Below are positions 1-9,238 of a stretch of DNA of 64,000 bases, one piece after another. The stretch is from the NCBI RefSeq assembly GCF_003324565.1, contig NZ_QOLA01000001.1, forward strand, positions 744,001 through 808,000. Direction: 5' to 3'. The DNA comes from Streptomyces sp. SDr-06. Lineage in GTDB: Bacteria > Actinomycetota > Actinomycetes > Streptomycetales > Streptomycetaceae. Under the pieces are notes generated by a model that was not told the DNA's origin, ran no database searches, and worked only from the letters and a program-made list of their open reading frames with translations. The translations under genes were made by a program, and so were the position numbers. The stretch's first letter is position 1; each line of letters begins with the position of its first letter.

Positions 1-1
1 C

Positions 2-652
2 GCCGGTCATCCGGTGTGGATCCCGGACGACGTGGCGGGGACGTGCTGCGCCACGATCTGGCACTCCAAGGGGTACGCCCGGGGCAACGCCGTAATGGCC
101 AACCGCATCGTGGAGGCCGCCTGGGGCTGGACCGCCGGGGGCCGCATCCCGCTGGTCGTCGACGCCTCGTCGTGCACGCTCGGCATCGCGCGCGAGGTGG
201 TGCCCCACCTCACCGAGGACAACCGGGAGTTGCACCGGGAGCTGACCGTCGTGGACTCGGTGGTGTGGGCCGCGTCCCTCCTGCCCGACCTCACGATCCT
301 GCGCACGGCACGCTCGGCCGTCCTCCACCCCACCTGCTCCACACGGCACTTGGGCGACGAGGCGGAGCTGCGGGCCGTCGCCTCGGCCTGCGCCGAGGAG
401 GTCGTCGTCCCCGACGCCGTCCGGTGCTGCGCGTTCGCGGGCGACCGGGGGATGCTGCATCCCGAGCTGACGGCCTCGGCCACGTCCCGGGAGGCGGCGG
501 AGGTGCGTTCCCGCCCGTACGAGGCGCATCTGTCGGCGAACCGGATGTGCGAGGTGGGGTTGGAACGGGGTACGGGGCGGCGGTACTACTCCGTGATCCT
601 GGAGCTCGAGCGGGCGACCCGGCCCGGGCCGGAGTATCTGCGGCGGAGCTAG
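2..652 (+). CDS. FAD-binding and Fe-S oxidoreductase, C-terminal part
   Basis: This is the 3' end of a gene that starts before the window; the frame is already open at base 2. The visible part is the cysteine-rich CCG region found at the C terminus of GlcD/GlpC-type fusions, annotated as FAD-binding and (Fe-S)-binding oxidoreductases or D-lactate dehydrogenases. Paired cysteines occur in GTCCATIW, in [10 protein letters not shown] and in [12 protein letters not shown], the usual positions for heterodisulfide-reductase-like cluster ligands. The full family protein is about 950 residues with an N-terminal FAD_binding_4 domain, so roughly three quarters is missing here. Its likely role is flavin-dependent oxidation of a 2-hydroxyacid with electrons passed to Fe-S centres. 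The substrate cannot be read from this fragment. Confidence 0.8.
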   Translation, partial: AGHPVWIPDDVAGTCCATIWHSKGYARGNAVMANRIVEAAWGWTAGGRIPLVVDASSCTLGIAREVVPHLTEDNRELHRELTVVDSVVWAASLLPDLTILRTARSAVLHPTCSTRHLGDEAELRAVASACAEEVVVPDAVRCCAFAGDRGMLHPELTASATSREAAEVRSRPYEAHLSANRMCEVGLERGTGRRYYSVILELERATRPGPEYLRRS

Positions 653-969
653 GCGCTCCGCGGAGTTCGGGTTCGGGTTCGGCGGGGCGGGGTTCGTCGC
701 GCCCACGCGGCGGAGCCGCACGCATTCACTTCCCCGCGCCCCTGAGGGCTCCCCGACGGCCCCACGGCTCGCGGTGGGGGCGCTCCAGACGTACGACACG
801 CGCCGCCGCGCCCCGGCAAAGCGCGGCCGAAAGTTCGCGGGCCGGTATCAAGAGTTTCGGCGGGGCTCTTGCGCGCCATGTGTCTCACCCTTCAAGGTCC
901 TTACCGAGGTTCGGTCAAGGTCGCGCAAACGTCAGCCCATGGAATTCCAGCCGATCACCTGGAGGTTCG
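653..969. repeat. Intergenic spacer with repeat and small palindrome
   Basis: No gene is seen in these 317 bases. Positions 698-743 carry a GCGGCGGAGCCGC hairpin followed by CCCCGCGCCCC, which I recognise as a dispersed GC-rich repeat common after Streptomyces genes. A short inverted repeat, ACCGA-GGT-TCGGT, lies at 903-915 upstream of the glycosidase and could be an operator. GGAGG at 961-965 is the ribosome binding site of the next gene. No convincing -35/-10 pair was found. Confidence 0.5.
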
Positions 970-2370
970 ATGAACGACGAGGTACCGGAGCAGCACGACG
1001 TCAGTCGGCGGTCCGTCCTGTGGACGGCCGGAGCCGCGAGCGCGGGCCTGGGCCTCGGGGCGTTCGGGGCCCCGCCCGCCGCCGCGGAGGAGGCGGCGCC
1101 CGCTCAGGAACACCGGCGGCAGGGCAGAACCATGATCGGGGTGCCCTTCCAGCGGCGCTCGACGGTGCGGGTCGCGCTGATCGGCCTCGGCAATCGGGGC
1201 GGGGCGATGATCGACCTGTATCTGGCGCTGCCCGGGGTCGAGGTGGTCGCCCTGTGCGATCCGGTGAAGGCGAAGGCCGAGCGGGCCGCCGCCAAGGTCA
1301 CGGCGGCCGGACAGCCCGCGCCGGCCGTCTACGTACACGGTGACCACGACTACGAGCAGCTCCTCCAGCGCGGCGACGTCGACTTCGCCCATGTCGCCAC
1401 CCCCTGGGACTCGCACTTCGAGATCGCCAGGTCAGCTCTTCTGAACGGGGTCCACGTCGGCGTGGAGTGCCCGATCGCGCTCCAGCTCGACCAGTTGTGG
1501 GAGCTGGTGAACCTCTCCGAGCGGACCCGCAGGCACTGCATGCAGCTGGAGAACTGCTGCTACGGCCGCAACGAGATGCGGGTGCTGCGCATGGCGCACG
1601 CGGGCAAGTTCGGGGACCTGCTGCACGGCGCGGGCGCCTATCAGCACGATCTGCGCGGGTTGATGTTCGACCCCGCCTACTACGAGGGCCCGTGGCGCAG
1701 GCTCTGGCACACCCGGCTGCGCGGCGATCTGTACCCCAACCACGGGTTCGGGCCGGTCGCCAACTACATGGACCTCAACCGCGGCGACCGGGCGGTGAGC
1801 ATCGTCAGCGTCGGCTCGCCCTCACTCGGCCTGGCCCAGTACCGGGCCGCCAACATGCCTGCCAACGACCCGAGTTGGAAGGAGACGTACATCGAGAGCG
1901 ACCGCACGATCAGCCTCGTGCAGACCGCGAAGGGCCGGGTGATCCGGCTGGAGCACGACGTGTCGACGCCCCATCCGTACAGCCGGATCAACAGCCTCGG
2001 CGGCACCAAGGGGCTCTTCGAGGACTACCCCGAGCGGATCTACCTCGAGCCGGACCACAAGAACGACGAGTGGGGCGACTTCTCGAAGTACGCCGAGTGG
2101 GACCACTGGCTCTGGAAGGAGCACGCCAACCCGCCGGGCGGCCACGGCGGGATGGACTACCTGCTGGTGTTCCGGCTGATGCAGTGCATGCGCCTCGGCC
2201 TGGTGCCCGACTTCGACGTGTACGACGCCGCGACATGGACCTCGCCCGTCCCGCTGAGCAATCTCTCGATCAAGCAGCGGGGCATGCCGCAGCAGATTCC
2301 CGACTTCACCCGGGGCGAGTGGAAGAGGCCACGCGCCGGGATGGACTCCGAGAAGCCCGCCGAGGCGTGA
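970..2370 (+). CDS. GH109-type exported glycosidase (Gfo/Idh/MocA fold)
   Basis: Predicted alpha-N-acetylgalactosaminidase-like enzyme of glycoside hydrolase family 109, which uses bound NAD and an oxidation-elimination mechanism. The 466-aa protein starts with a Tat signal (SRRSVLW near residue 12, then a hydrophobic Ala/Gly stretch to about residue 38), so it should be exported folded. The NAD-binding loop is GLGNRGG at residues 72-78. Family hallmarks follow in order: [26 protein letters not shown], the GGHGGMD motif, and an IPDFTRGEW tail. The start is the ATG preceded by GGAGG four bases upstream. It converges on a PNGase A-like gene, suggesting a shared use in degrading host or fungal glycoproteins. 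Other GH109 members cleave different alpha-GalNAc structures, so the exact substrate is open. Confidence 0.85.
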   Translation: MNDEVPEQHDVSRRSVLWTAGAASAGLGLGAFGAPPAAAEEAAPAQEHRRQGRTMIGVPFQRRSTVRVALIGLGNRGGAMIDLYLALPGVEVVALCDPVKAKAERAAAKVTAAGQPAPAVYVHGDHDYEQLLQRGDVDFAHVATPWDSHFEIARSALLNGVHVGVECPIALQLDQLWELVNLSERTRRHCMQLENCCYGRNEMRVLRMAHAGKFGDLLHGAGAYQHDLRGLMFDPAYYEGPWRRLWHTRLRGDLYPNHGFGPVANYMDLNRGDRAVSIVSVGSPSLGLAQYRAANMPANDPSWKETYIESDRTISLVQTAKGRVIRLEHDVSTPHPYSRINSLGGTKGLFEDYPERIYLEPDHKNDEWGDFSKYAEWDHWLWKEHANPPGGHGGMDYLLVFRLMQCMRLGLVPDFDVYDAATWTSPVPLSNLSIKQRGMPQQIPDFTRGEWKRPRAGMDSEKPAEA

Positions 2371-2426
2371 GGACCCGGTGCCGTCGGCGTAACACGAGCA
2401 CAGGAAGGCATCCGGTTCTCCGGGTA

Positions 2427-2450
2427 CCCCCGGCCGGGGCCGGCCGGGGG
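2427..2450. terminator. Bidirectional terminator hairpin
   Basis: A perfect GC-rich inverted repeat (11-bp arms CCCCCGGCCGG and its complement around GG) lies in the 90-bp gap between two convergent genes. There is no U-run, which is usual in this GC range. It probably ends transcription from both sides. Confidence 0.6.
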
Positions 2451-2460
2451 CGGCGGTGTC

Positions 2461-4068
2461 TCAGCAGTGCCGGACGTCCTCGGTGAGGGTGCCCTGGACG
2501 GTCTTCAGGCTGCGGTCGTAGCAGCCGTCCGAGCCGTACAGACGGTAGCGCTCGGCGGAGGTGCCGACCGCGTGGCGCTGGTCGCGGGGCACGTTCATGG
2601 TCCAGGAGGCGTCACCCTGATAGGTGTCGTCGAGGTGCGAGAACGCGGTGGGGCGCGCGCCGCGCAGGGTGAGGGCGTCGGCGCGGTCGCCCAGGGTGAT
2701 GACGGTGCGCAGCCGGTTGTCCGTGCCGATGGTGGTGGTGCCGTCCATCGTGTACGTGCGGTTGTCGCGGGCGGTCACCGCCGGGCCCCGGCCGCCCGTC
2801 GTCACGCTCTCGTCGTCGTGCCAACTCCCCTTCAGCGCATCGGTGTTCTCGCCCTCGGTCCAGCGGTGCACCGATGCGGCGGACAGCGAGCGGGCCACCG
2901 TCGTGGTGACGCGGCCGTGCGAGGTGTTGAGGTATCCCCCGGTGGTGAGCCGGTGGCTGCTGCTGGCGTCCAGCCGCAGCTCCGCCGAACCCGGCTTGTA
3001 CGTGGTCGAGTCGACCGGCGCCGTCTCGTCGTGGCGGGTCAGTGCGCCGGTGACGACCTTGCTCCCCTTGTCCTGCCAGATGAGCAGGTTCGTGGGGGTG
3101 GACCAGCCCGCCTGCCCGGCCGGGACGCCGGCGACCGCCACCTCGACCTGGTGGGGGCGGCCGTCGTTGAGCAGTGCCGCGTACGGCGTGAGGTCGTACT
3201 CGACGGGCTTGACGTCGAAGGCGCGGGGGGCGGGGACGACGTACCAGAGGAAGGGGTTGGACCAGCCGCCCGTCCACACGGTCGGGAACGGGGCCGCGAT
3301 GCCCGCGAGTTGGCCGTCGACCCTGATCTGCACCTCGCGGTTGGGCCCGGCCGGCGCCTTGCAGGAGTACGCGGCGGGATCGGGGACCGCGAGGTACCAG
3401 AACTCCTCGCAGCCGCCGCCCGAACCGGTCGCGTACACCTCGGCGACGACGCGCTCGGCGTTGCGCGGCGTGGTCACCCGGGGGGTGTCCAGCGGAAGCA
3501 CCCGGTCGGGGGTCGCGGCGGGCGCGGTGCGGCCCTCGGCGGCGTAGAAGGTGAGCGTCACCTTGACGTCGATGACTCCCGTGTAGGTGTCGTCGACGGT
3601 GTTGCCGATGAGCATCTCGACGGGCTGCGCGGAGCGGAAGGTGTCGCTGTAGCGCGTGACGTCCTTCTCGACGTTCCAGGCGATGCCCTCCACCGAGGGC
3701 TCGGGCGTCGACGTGCGCAGCACCTCGACGCCGCCCACATGGAGATAGCCGAGCCGGTCGTACTGGCGCCCCTTGACCTTGCCGTCGAGGCGGAGCACCA
3801 CCTTGCTCCAGCGGTCGCCGCAGCCCCTGGGCGGCGCGTAGTTCCCCTTGAAGGGCGTGTAGTCGCGGAACTGCGTCTCGGCCAGGGTGACTTGGCAGGA
3901 CCTGGTGTGCGGGGTGGTCACCGGCGGCGCCGCGGTCAGCGGGTCGTGCCAGTCGGTGCCGAACTCGGGGGGCGGGGTGTCGGCCGCGGCTGCCGGGCCC
4001 GCGCCGAGCACCAGGCCCGCGGCCAGGGTGAGGCCGCCGAGCATGGACATGATCCTTCGTCGTCTCAT
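2461..4068 (-). CDS. Secreted peptide-N-glycosidase A-like protein
   Basis: A 535-aa exported protein resembling peptide-N4-(N-acetyl-beta-glucosaminyl)asparagine amidase A, which removes N-glycans from glycoproteins. The N terminus MRRRRIMSMLGG followed by a hydrophobic run and AAAADT is a Sec signal peptide cut near residue 29. Typical PNGase A sequence follows: a Phe/Tyr-rich segment with FKGNYAPPRGCGDRW, beta-sandwich-like strands, IGNTVDDTYTGVI, and a central PFLWYVVP segment. The start at 4068 lacks a clear Shine-Dalgarno site but supplies the arginine n-region. Starts at 4050 or 4044 lie closer to a GAAGGA run but would weaken the signal. It is convergent with the GH109 gene. The family assignment rests on recognition of sequence style, not on a catalytic motif I can point to. 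Confidence 0.75.
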   Translation of the reverse strand: MRRRRIMSMLGGLTLAAGLVLGAGPAAAADTPPPEFGTDWHDPLTAAPPVTTPHTRSCQVTLAETQFRDYTPFKGNYAPPRGCGDRWSKVVLRLDGKVKGRQYDRLGYLHVGGVEVLRTSTPEPSVEGIAWNVEKDVTRYSDTFRSAQPVEMLIGNTVDDTYTGVIDVKVTLTFYAAEGRTAPAATPDRVLPLDTPRVTTPRNAERVVAEVYATGSGGGCEEFWYLAVPDPAAYSCKAPAGPNREVQIRVDGQLAGIAAPFPTVWTGGWSNPFLWYVVPAPRAFDVKPVEYDLTPYAALLNDGRPHQVEVAVAGVPAGQAGWSTPTNLLIWQDKGSKVVTGALTRHDETAPVDSTTYKPGSAELRLDASSSHRLTTGGYLNTSHGRVTTTVARSLSAASVHRWTEGENTDALKGSWHDDESVTTGGRGPAVTARDNRTYTMDGTTTIGTDNRLRTVITLGDRADALTLRGARPTAFSHLDDTYQGDASWTMNVPRDQRHAVGTSAERYRLYGSDGCYDRSLKTVQGTLTEDVRHC

Positions 4069-4154
4069 GGGTCAGGAGTGAAGCGCGGGCGCGGCCGTGG
4101 CGCCAGACCCGGGACACCGACCATGGCGGGTTCTGGGCCCCTACGCGGGAAAAT

Positions 4155-4167
4155 CGGTTGAAAACCG
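4155..4167. promoter_or_regulatory. Small inverted repeat between divergent genes
   Basis: CGGTT-GAA-AACCG forms a perfect 5-bp inverted repeat in the 160-bp divergent region between the PNGase A-like gene and the ABC operon. It may be an operator for either gene. No regulator gene is adjacent, so the assignment is weak. Confidence 0.3.
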
Positions 4168-4228
4168 CGCACGGAAAGGGTGAACCTTGCACGGCTTCAG
4201 CCACTCGATGCAAGGAACCCCGGACGCC

Positions 4229-6034
4229 ATGCAGATTCGCGATCTTCCCTTTACGGATCCAGGCGAACCGGACGTCCGCTCGGGTCCCCGCTTCCTGTAC
4301 TGGCTGGGCCGCAACCAGCTCGGCGGCCAGCTCAAGTCCCTGGCCTGGGGGCTGCTGCACCAGTGCGGCATCGCCGGACTGCCGTGGACCGTCGGCCTCG
4401 CCGTGCAGGCGGCCGTCGACCGCTCGGGCCACCGGCTCGCGCTGGCCGCCGCCCTCAATGTGCTGCTGGGCGTGGCCATCGCGGTGGGCGACACGATGCT
4501 CCACCGCACCGCGGTCACCAACTGGATCACCGCGGCCGCCCGGGTGCAGCAGCTGCTCGCCCGCAAGACGGCCGAGCTGGGCTCGGTGCTCACGCGCCGG
4601 GTCGCGGCAGGCGAGGTGGTGGCGGTCTCGACCGGCGACGTCGAGAAGATCGGTTGGTTCGTCGAGGCGCTCTCGCGCTTCGCGGCGGCGGCCGCGGCCC
4701 TGGTGACCATCTGTGTCGGGCTGCTGATCTACCAGCCCACGCTCGGCATCGTCGTGGCACTCGGCGTGCCCGTACTGGCCCTGGCCGTCCTGCCGTTGCT
4801 GCCGCGGGCCACCCGGCGCGCGGACATCCAGCGCGAGAAGGCGGGCAGGGCGACGGAGTTGGCGTCCGACACGGTCGCGGGCCTGCGGGTGCTGCGGGGC
4901 ATCGGCGGCGAGGAGCTCTTCCTCGGCCGCTACCGCGAGGCCTCCCAGGAGGTCCGCCGGGCCGCCGTGCGCAGCGCCCGGATGTGGTCGCTGATCTCGG
5001 CGGTCCAGGTGCTCCTGCCCGGCCTGCTGCTCATCACGGTCGTCCTGTACGGCGCGCACCTCGCGCTGGCGGGGAGGATCGCGGTGGGCGAACTGGTCAC
5101 CGTGTACAGCGCGGTGACGCTGATGCTGTACCCGCTCCAGCACTTCGAGGAGATCGCGATGGCGTACTCGTTCTCGCGGCCCTCCGCGAAGCGGGCGGCG
5201 CGCGTGCTCGCGCTCCAGCGGGTCACCGATCCGGCCGGGACGGACACGGGGGTGCCGTCCGGGCCGGAGCGGCGGGCCCTGCCCTCCGGCGATCTGTACG
5301 ACCCGAAGACGGGGCTGCTCGCACCCGAGGGCCGCTTCACGGCCGTGGTGTGCGGGGACCCGGACGCGGCCGGGCGGCTCGCGGACCGGCTCGGCGGGCA
5401 CGCCGCCGACGGCGACGGGCTGCCCTCGGTACTGCTCGGCGGCGTCGCGCTCGACGGCCTCGCCCTGGACGACGCCCGCACCGTCGTCCTGGTCCAGGAC
5501 AAGGACCCGGTGCTGCTCTCGGGCACGCTGCGCGAGCTGCTCGACGTGCCGTCGTCGGGACGGGTCGACGCGGCGGACGCGCTGGCGGCGGCGCAGTGCG
5601 GTGACGTACTGGAGGCGCTCGCGCAGGCGTCGGTGGACGGCGGGCAGGACCCGATGGCCACCCGCATCACCGAGCGCGGCCGCTCGCTCTCGGGCGGGCA
5701 GCGCCAACGCCTGGCCCTGGCACGGTCGTTGGTGACCGACCCCGAGGTGCTCGTACTCGACGAGCCGACCTCGGCCGTCGACTCGCACACCGAGGCGCGG
5801 GTCGCGGACGGCATCAAGCGGCTGCGGGCGGGCCGGACGACGGTCGTGTTCACGTCGTCGCCGCTGCTGCTCGACCTGGCCGAGCGGATCGTGTTCGTGC
5901 ACGACGGCGAGGTCGCGTCCGTGGGGGTGCACCGCGAGCTGGTGCACACCGACGCCCGCTACCGCGCGGTGGTCACGCGCGAGACGGACGAGGAGGAGTC
6001 GAAGACGATGCAGAGAGTGGAGGAGTCGGCATGA
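4229..6034 (+). CDS. ABC exporter half-transporter with degenerate ATP site
   Basis: First half of a heterodimeric type IV ABC exporter: an N-terminal six-helix membrane domain (roughly residues 25-310) and a C-terminal nucleotide-binding domain. The Walker A loop is degenerate: GDPDAAGR at residues 376-383 replaces GxxGxGKS. The H-loop position reads FTSSP with Ser instead of His. The signature LSGGQ (487-491) and Walker B VLVLDEPTS are intact. The ATG at 4229 (MQIRDLP) is preferred because family members begin this way; TTG 4187 and ATG 4208 are in-frame alternatives, and TTG 4187 has a better-spaced purine run. It overlaps the next gene in ATGA, so both are cotranslated. The substrate is unknown; such pairs usually export drugs, lipids or peptides. 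Confidence 0.85.
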   Translation: MQIRDLPFTDPGEPDVRSGPRFLYWLGRNQLGGQLKSLAWGLLHQCGIAGLPWTVGLAVQAAVDRSGHRLALAAALNVLLGVAIAVGDTMLHRTAVTNWITAAARVQQLLARKTAELGSVLTRRVAAGEVVAVSTGDVEKIGWFVEALSRFAAAAAALVTICVGLLIYQPTLGIVVALGVPVLALAVLPLLPRATRRADIQREKAGRATELASDTVAGLRVLRGIGGEELFLGRYREASQEVRRAAVRSARMWSLISAVQVLLPGLLLITVVLYGAHLALAGRIAVGELVTVYSAVTLMLYPLQHFEEIAMAYSFSRPSAKRAARVLALQRVTDPAGTDTGVPSGPERRALPSGDLYDPKTGLLAPEGRFTAVVCGDPDAAGRLADRLGGHAADGDGLPSVLLGGVALDGLALDDARTVVLVQDKDPVLLSGTLRELLDVPSSGRVDAADALAAAQCGDVLEALAQASVDGGQDPMATRITERGRSLSGGQRQRLALARSLVTDPEVLVLDEPTSAVDSHTEARVADGIKRLRAGRTTVVFTSSPLLLDLAERIVFVHDGEVASVGVHRELVHTDARYRAVVTRETDEEESKTMQRVEESA

Positions 6035-7812
6035 TCGGCGTGGCAGTACCGGAGTACGACCCGGCGGCCCCGCAGTCGGCCACCACCCTGCCGGTGGGGA
6101 CCCCGGCGACGGTACGGGCGTACGTGAGGGAGCTCTTGGGGCGCCATCGCAGGGCGTTCTCGATCCTGATCGGGGTCAACGCCGTCGCCGTGATCGCGTC
6201 GATGGTCGGCCCCTACCTCCTCGGCGGCCTCGTCGAGGACCTCTCGACGGGCGTGCGGGACCTCCATCTCGGACGCACCGCGGCCCTGTTCGCGGTCGCG
6301 CTCGTCGTCCAGACGGTCTTCGTCCGGACGGTCCGGCTGCGCGGCGGCATGCTCGGCGAGGAGATGCTGGCCGATCTGCGCGAGGACTTCCTGGTGCGCT
6401 CGGTCGGGCTGCCGCCGGGCGTGCTCGAACGGGCCGGCACGGGCGATCTGTTGTCCCGGATCACCACGGACATCGACCGCCTGGCGAACGCGATGCGCGA
6501 GGCCGTGCCGCAGCTGGCGATCGGCGTGGTGTGGGCGGCGCTGCTGCTCGGCGCGCTCGGGGTCACCGCACCGCCGCTGGCGCTCGCGGTACTGATCGCG
6601 CTGCCGGTCCTGGTCGTGGGCTGCCGCTGGTACTTCCGGCGGGCGCCCTCGGCGTACCGCTCGGAGGCCGCCGGGTACGCGGCGGTCGCCTCCGCGCTGA
6701 CCGAGACGGTCGACGCGGGCCGCACCGTCGAGGCGCACCGCCTCGGCGCGCGCCGGATCGCGCTCTCCGACCAGCGGGTCAAGGAGTGGACGGCCTGGGA
6801 GCGGTACACGCTGTTCCTGCGTTCGGTGCTCTTCCCCGTGGTCAGCGTCACCCACATGACGATCATGGTGTCGGTGCTGACGATCGGCGGGGTGTTCGTC
6901 CTCCAGGACTGGATCACGGTCGGGCAGCTCACCACGGGCGCGCTGCTCGCGCAGATGCTGGTCGAGCCGGTCGGACTCATCCTGCGCTGGTACGACGAGC
7001 TCCAGGTGGCCCAGGTCTCGCTCGGACGGCTGGTCGGCGTGCGCGACATCGAGCCGGAGCCGGGCGACGCGGACGTGCGTCCCGACGGGCGGCACGTCGA
7101 CGCGGACGAGGTGCGCTTCGGCTACCGCGAGGGCGTGGACGTCCTGCACGAGGTGTCCCTGTCGGTGGCCCCGGGCACCCGGGTCGCCCTCGTAGGCCCG
7201 TCCGGTGCGGGCAAGTCGACGCTGGGGCGGCTGCTCGCCGGGATCTACGCGCCGCGCGAGGGCCGCGTCACGCTGGGCGAGGCCGAGCTGTCGCGGATGC
7301 CCGCGGAGCGGGTGCGCGAGCACGTCGCGCTGGTCAACCAGGAACACCACGTGTTCGTGGGCTCGCTGCGGGACAACCTGCTGCTCGCCCGCACCGGCGC
7401 GGACGACGCCGAACTGTGGGCGGCGCTCGGCGCGGTCGACGCGGACGGCTGGGCCCGGGCGCTCGACGACGGCCTCGGTACGGAGGTGGGCTCGGGCGGG
7501 CTTTCCCTCACCCCGGCGCAGGCGCAGCAGATCGCGCTGGCCCGTCTGGTCCTGGCGGACCCGCACACGCTGGTCCTGGACGAGGCCACCTCGCTCCTCG
7601 ACCCGCGCGCGGCCCGCCACCTGGAGCGCTCGCTGGCGCGCGTCCTGGACGGCCGCACGGTCGTGGCGATCGCGCACCGCCTGCACACCGCGCACGACGC
7701 GGACGTCATCGCGGTGGTGGAGCGGGGACGGATCGCGGAGCTGGGCAGCCACGAGGAGCTGGTCGCGGCCGATGGCGCGTACGCCGCGCTGTGGCGCTCC
7801 TGGCACGGCTAG
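6031..7812 (+). CDS. ABC exporter half-transporter with intact Walker A
   Basis: Second half of the exporter, 593 aa, starting at the ATG that overlaps the stop of its partner. The membrane domain covers about residues 45-330. The NBD has a normal Walker A (GPSGAGKST, residues 389-397), Walker B TLVLDEATS, and the H-loop His in AIAHRL. Its signature motif is degenerate: LTPAQ replaces LSGGQ near residues 493-497. Together with its partner this gives one fully canonical composite ATP site (this Walker A plus the partner's LSGGQ) and one site degenerate on both faces, the pattern of asymmetric heterodimeric exporters. It is followed by a long non-coding repeat region, so the operon ends here. 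Confidence 0.87.
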   Translation: MIGVAVPEYDPAAPQSATTLPVGTPATVRAYVRELLGRHRRAFSILIGVNAVAVIASMVGPYLLGGLVEDLSTGVRDLHLGRTAALFAVALVVQTVFVRTVRLRGGMLGEEMLADLREDFLVRSVGLPPGVLERAGTGDLLSRITTDIDRLANAMREAVPQLAIGVVWAALLLGALGVTAPPLALAVLIALPVLVVGCRWYFRRAPSAYRSEAAGYAAVASALTETVDAGRTVEAHRLGARRIALSDQRVKEWTAWERYTLFLRSVLFPVVSVTHMTIMVSVLTIGGVFVLQDWITVGQLTTGALLAQMLVEPVGLILRWYDELQVAQVSLGRLVGVRDIEPEPGDADVRPDGRHVDADEVRFGYREGVDVLHEVSLSVAPGTRVALVGPSGAGKSTLGRLLAGIYAPREGRVTLGEAELSRMPAERVREHVALVNQEHHVFVGSLRDNLLLARTGADDAELWAALGAVDADGWARALDDGLGTEVGSGGLSLTPAQAQQIALARLVLADPHTLVLDEATSLLDPRAARHLERSLARVLDGRTVVAIAHRLHTAHDADVIAVVERGRIAELGSHEELVAADGAYAALWRSWHG

Positions 7813-7865
7813 CCTGCGGCGCGCGGCGGGCTCGGCACTCCGGTGCCGGGCGGGGTCGGTTGTCC

Positions 7866-8190
7866 GGGGCGCCCCCGGGCCCCTGTCCGCCGCCCCTGCG
7901 GGCCATGCGCGGTCGGGCGCTTGCCCGGGGCCGCCCCCGGGCTCCTGTCCGCCGCCCCTGCGGGCCGTGCGGGGCTGGTCGCGCAGTTCCCCGCGCCCCT
8001 ACCAGGGCGCCCCTGGCTCCGAGCGCCCCGAGCGGCGCGAGGAATGCGCGAGCGACCACCCCCGATCCGCGGCGAACAGCGCACGGTCCCCACCAGGGGC
8101 GCGGGGAACTGCGCCAGCGACCACCCACGATCCGTGGCCAACCACGAACGCCCACCACCCCCACCAGGGGCGCGGGGAACTGCGCGAGTG
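7866..8190. repeat. Cluster of direct and inverted GC-rich repeats
   Basis: The whole interval 7813-8302 carries no believable gene. A 34-bp unit at 7871-7904 recurs at 7933-7966 with one mismatch. A second unit, GCGCAGTTCCCCGCGCCCCT at 7981-8000, is found inverted at 8095-8114 and 8165-8184. The tail AGCGACCACC-CGATCCG follows at about 8050-8069 and 8115-8134. Such palindromic units are dispersed in Streptomyces chromosomes between genes. They could act as terminators, recombination substrates or remnants of small mobile palindromes. Confidence 0.7.
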
Positions 8191-8302
8191 GCCGCCCGCG
8201 GTCCGCTGTCGGCGACGGCGCACGCCGCCCCTTCCCCCGGCGGGTTTCGGGAAGGGGTGGGGCGGGGGAACCCCGGCCCGAGGCGGCCCGGGCCGCCAGC
8301 CG

Positions 8303-9094
8303 TCAGATGAAGTTCAGCGCGCCCGCCGCGCCCACGCCGCCCAGGACCATGAACGCCGGCATCAGGACCTTCAGCTCGACCCAGCTGCCGGCCCGGAAGC
8401 GCATGCCCTTCGGCGGGCCGAGCGGGTGCCAGCGCTTGCGGCCGAGCGGGATCGGCCACAGGATCGGGCAGCCCGAGACGGTCAGGGCGTCGCCGATGTC
8501 GTGCACGAGGGCGCCGAGGATGATCGGCAGGCCGAGCCACAGGTACTCCTGGCCGGGACCGCTGAAGAGCCAGTCCGAGCCGTTGCCCGGCTGGTCGAGG
8601 ATGCCCGCCAGGATCCACGCGCTGGTCGCGCCGAGCGCCCACACCAGGACGTCGCTGGAAACCCGGGCGGCCCGCCACAGCAGGCCTTCCACCGCGAGGA
8701 CCAGGTGCACGAAGAGGATCGCGAGCACCGCCCAGCGCCCGCCGAACAGGGCCGCCGCGGAGGCGCCCGCGCCTATGAGGACGGCCCACAGCCAGGTGTG
8801 GGTCAGGGTGCGGTGGCCGCCGTTGCGGCGCGGGTCGCCGGGACCCCGGGTCGCCTTGTACACGGCGTGCGACAGCTCGTCCACGAGTCCGCACAGGCCC
8901 CGGGACACCGGCCCGAAGGCGCGCGATATGGTCGCCGACTTGTGGTCGAGGTCGGGCGCGAGGGCCGCGCCCGCCGTGATCAGGGCGCCCACGACGAGCA
9001 CCGGCCACGGCATCGGGTGGTCGGCCGCGGCCGCCGCCGCACCCACCCCGAGCCAGGCCGCGGCCCCCGACAGTGAGTGCGCAGGTCCCATCAT
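8303..9094 (-). CDS. YdjM-like membrane metal-dependent hydrolase
   Basis: A polytopic membrane protein of the YdjM/DUF457 family, often annotated as a metal-dependent hydrolase. Candidate metal ligands are the N-terminal HSLSG, APDLDH, GGHRTLTHT and the later HDIGDALT. At least five hydrophobic segments are visible. I chose the start at 9094 (MMGPAHS), which matches how relatives begin; ATG 9112 is in frame but has its purine run directly against the codon. The biochemical role of the family is poorly defined. The gene stands alone between the repeat cluster and the divergent helicase gene. Confidence 0.7.
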   Translation of the reverse strand: MMGPAHSLSGAAAWLGVGAAAAAADHPMPWPVLVVGALITAGAALAPDLDHKSATISRAFGPVSRGLCGLVDELSHAVYKATRGPGDPRRNGGHRTLTHTWLWAVLIGAGASAAALFGGRWAVLAILFVHLVLAVEGLLWRAARVSSDVLVWALGATSAWILAGILDQPGNGSDWLFSGPGQEYLWLGLPIILGALVHDIGDALTVSGCPILWPIPLGRKRWHPLGPPKGMRFRAGSWVELKVLMPAFMVLGGVGAAGALNFI

Positions 9095-9238
9095 GACGGT
9101 GCCCCGCCCCATTCCTCTTGTTCCGTCGCTCAGTTGACGGCCCGTCCGCAGGCGGGCCGAGCTGGCAGCCTACCCGCGATGATCTTCGTGCCGACGGCCG
9201 GTTCCCGCTTCCGGCCCCGCGCCAGGCAAGATGGGGGC

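Noticed and set aside
2612..5947. Very long open frame on the minus strand across the PNGase A-like and ABC genes
   Set aside because: High GC content keeps the antisense frame open. Its translation is an Arg/Gly/Pro-rich low-complexity string and both real genes oppose it.
7813..8302. Short open frames in the repeat-rich spacer
   Set aside because: They read through repeats in all frames, are dominated by Pro/Arg/Gly, and have no ribosome binding sites.
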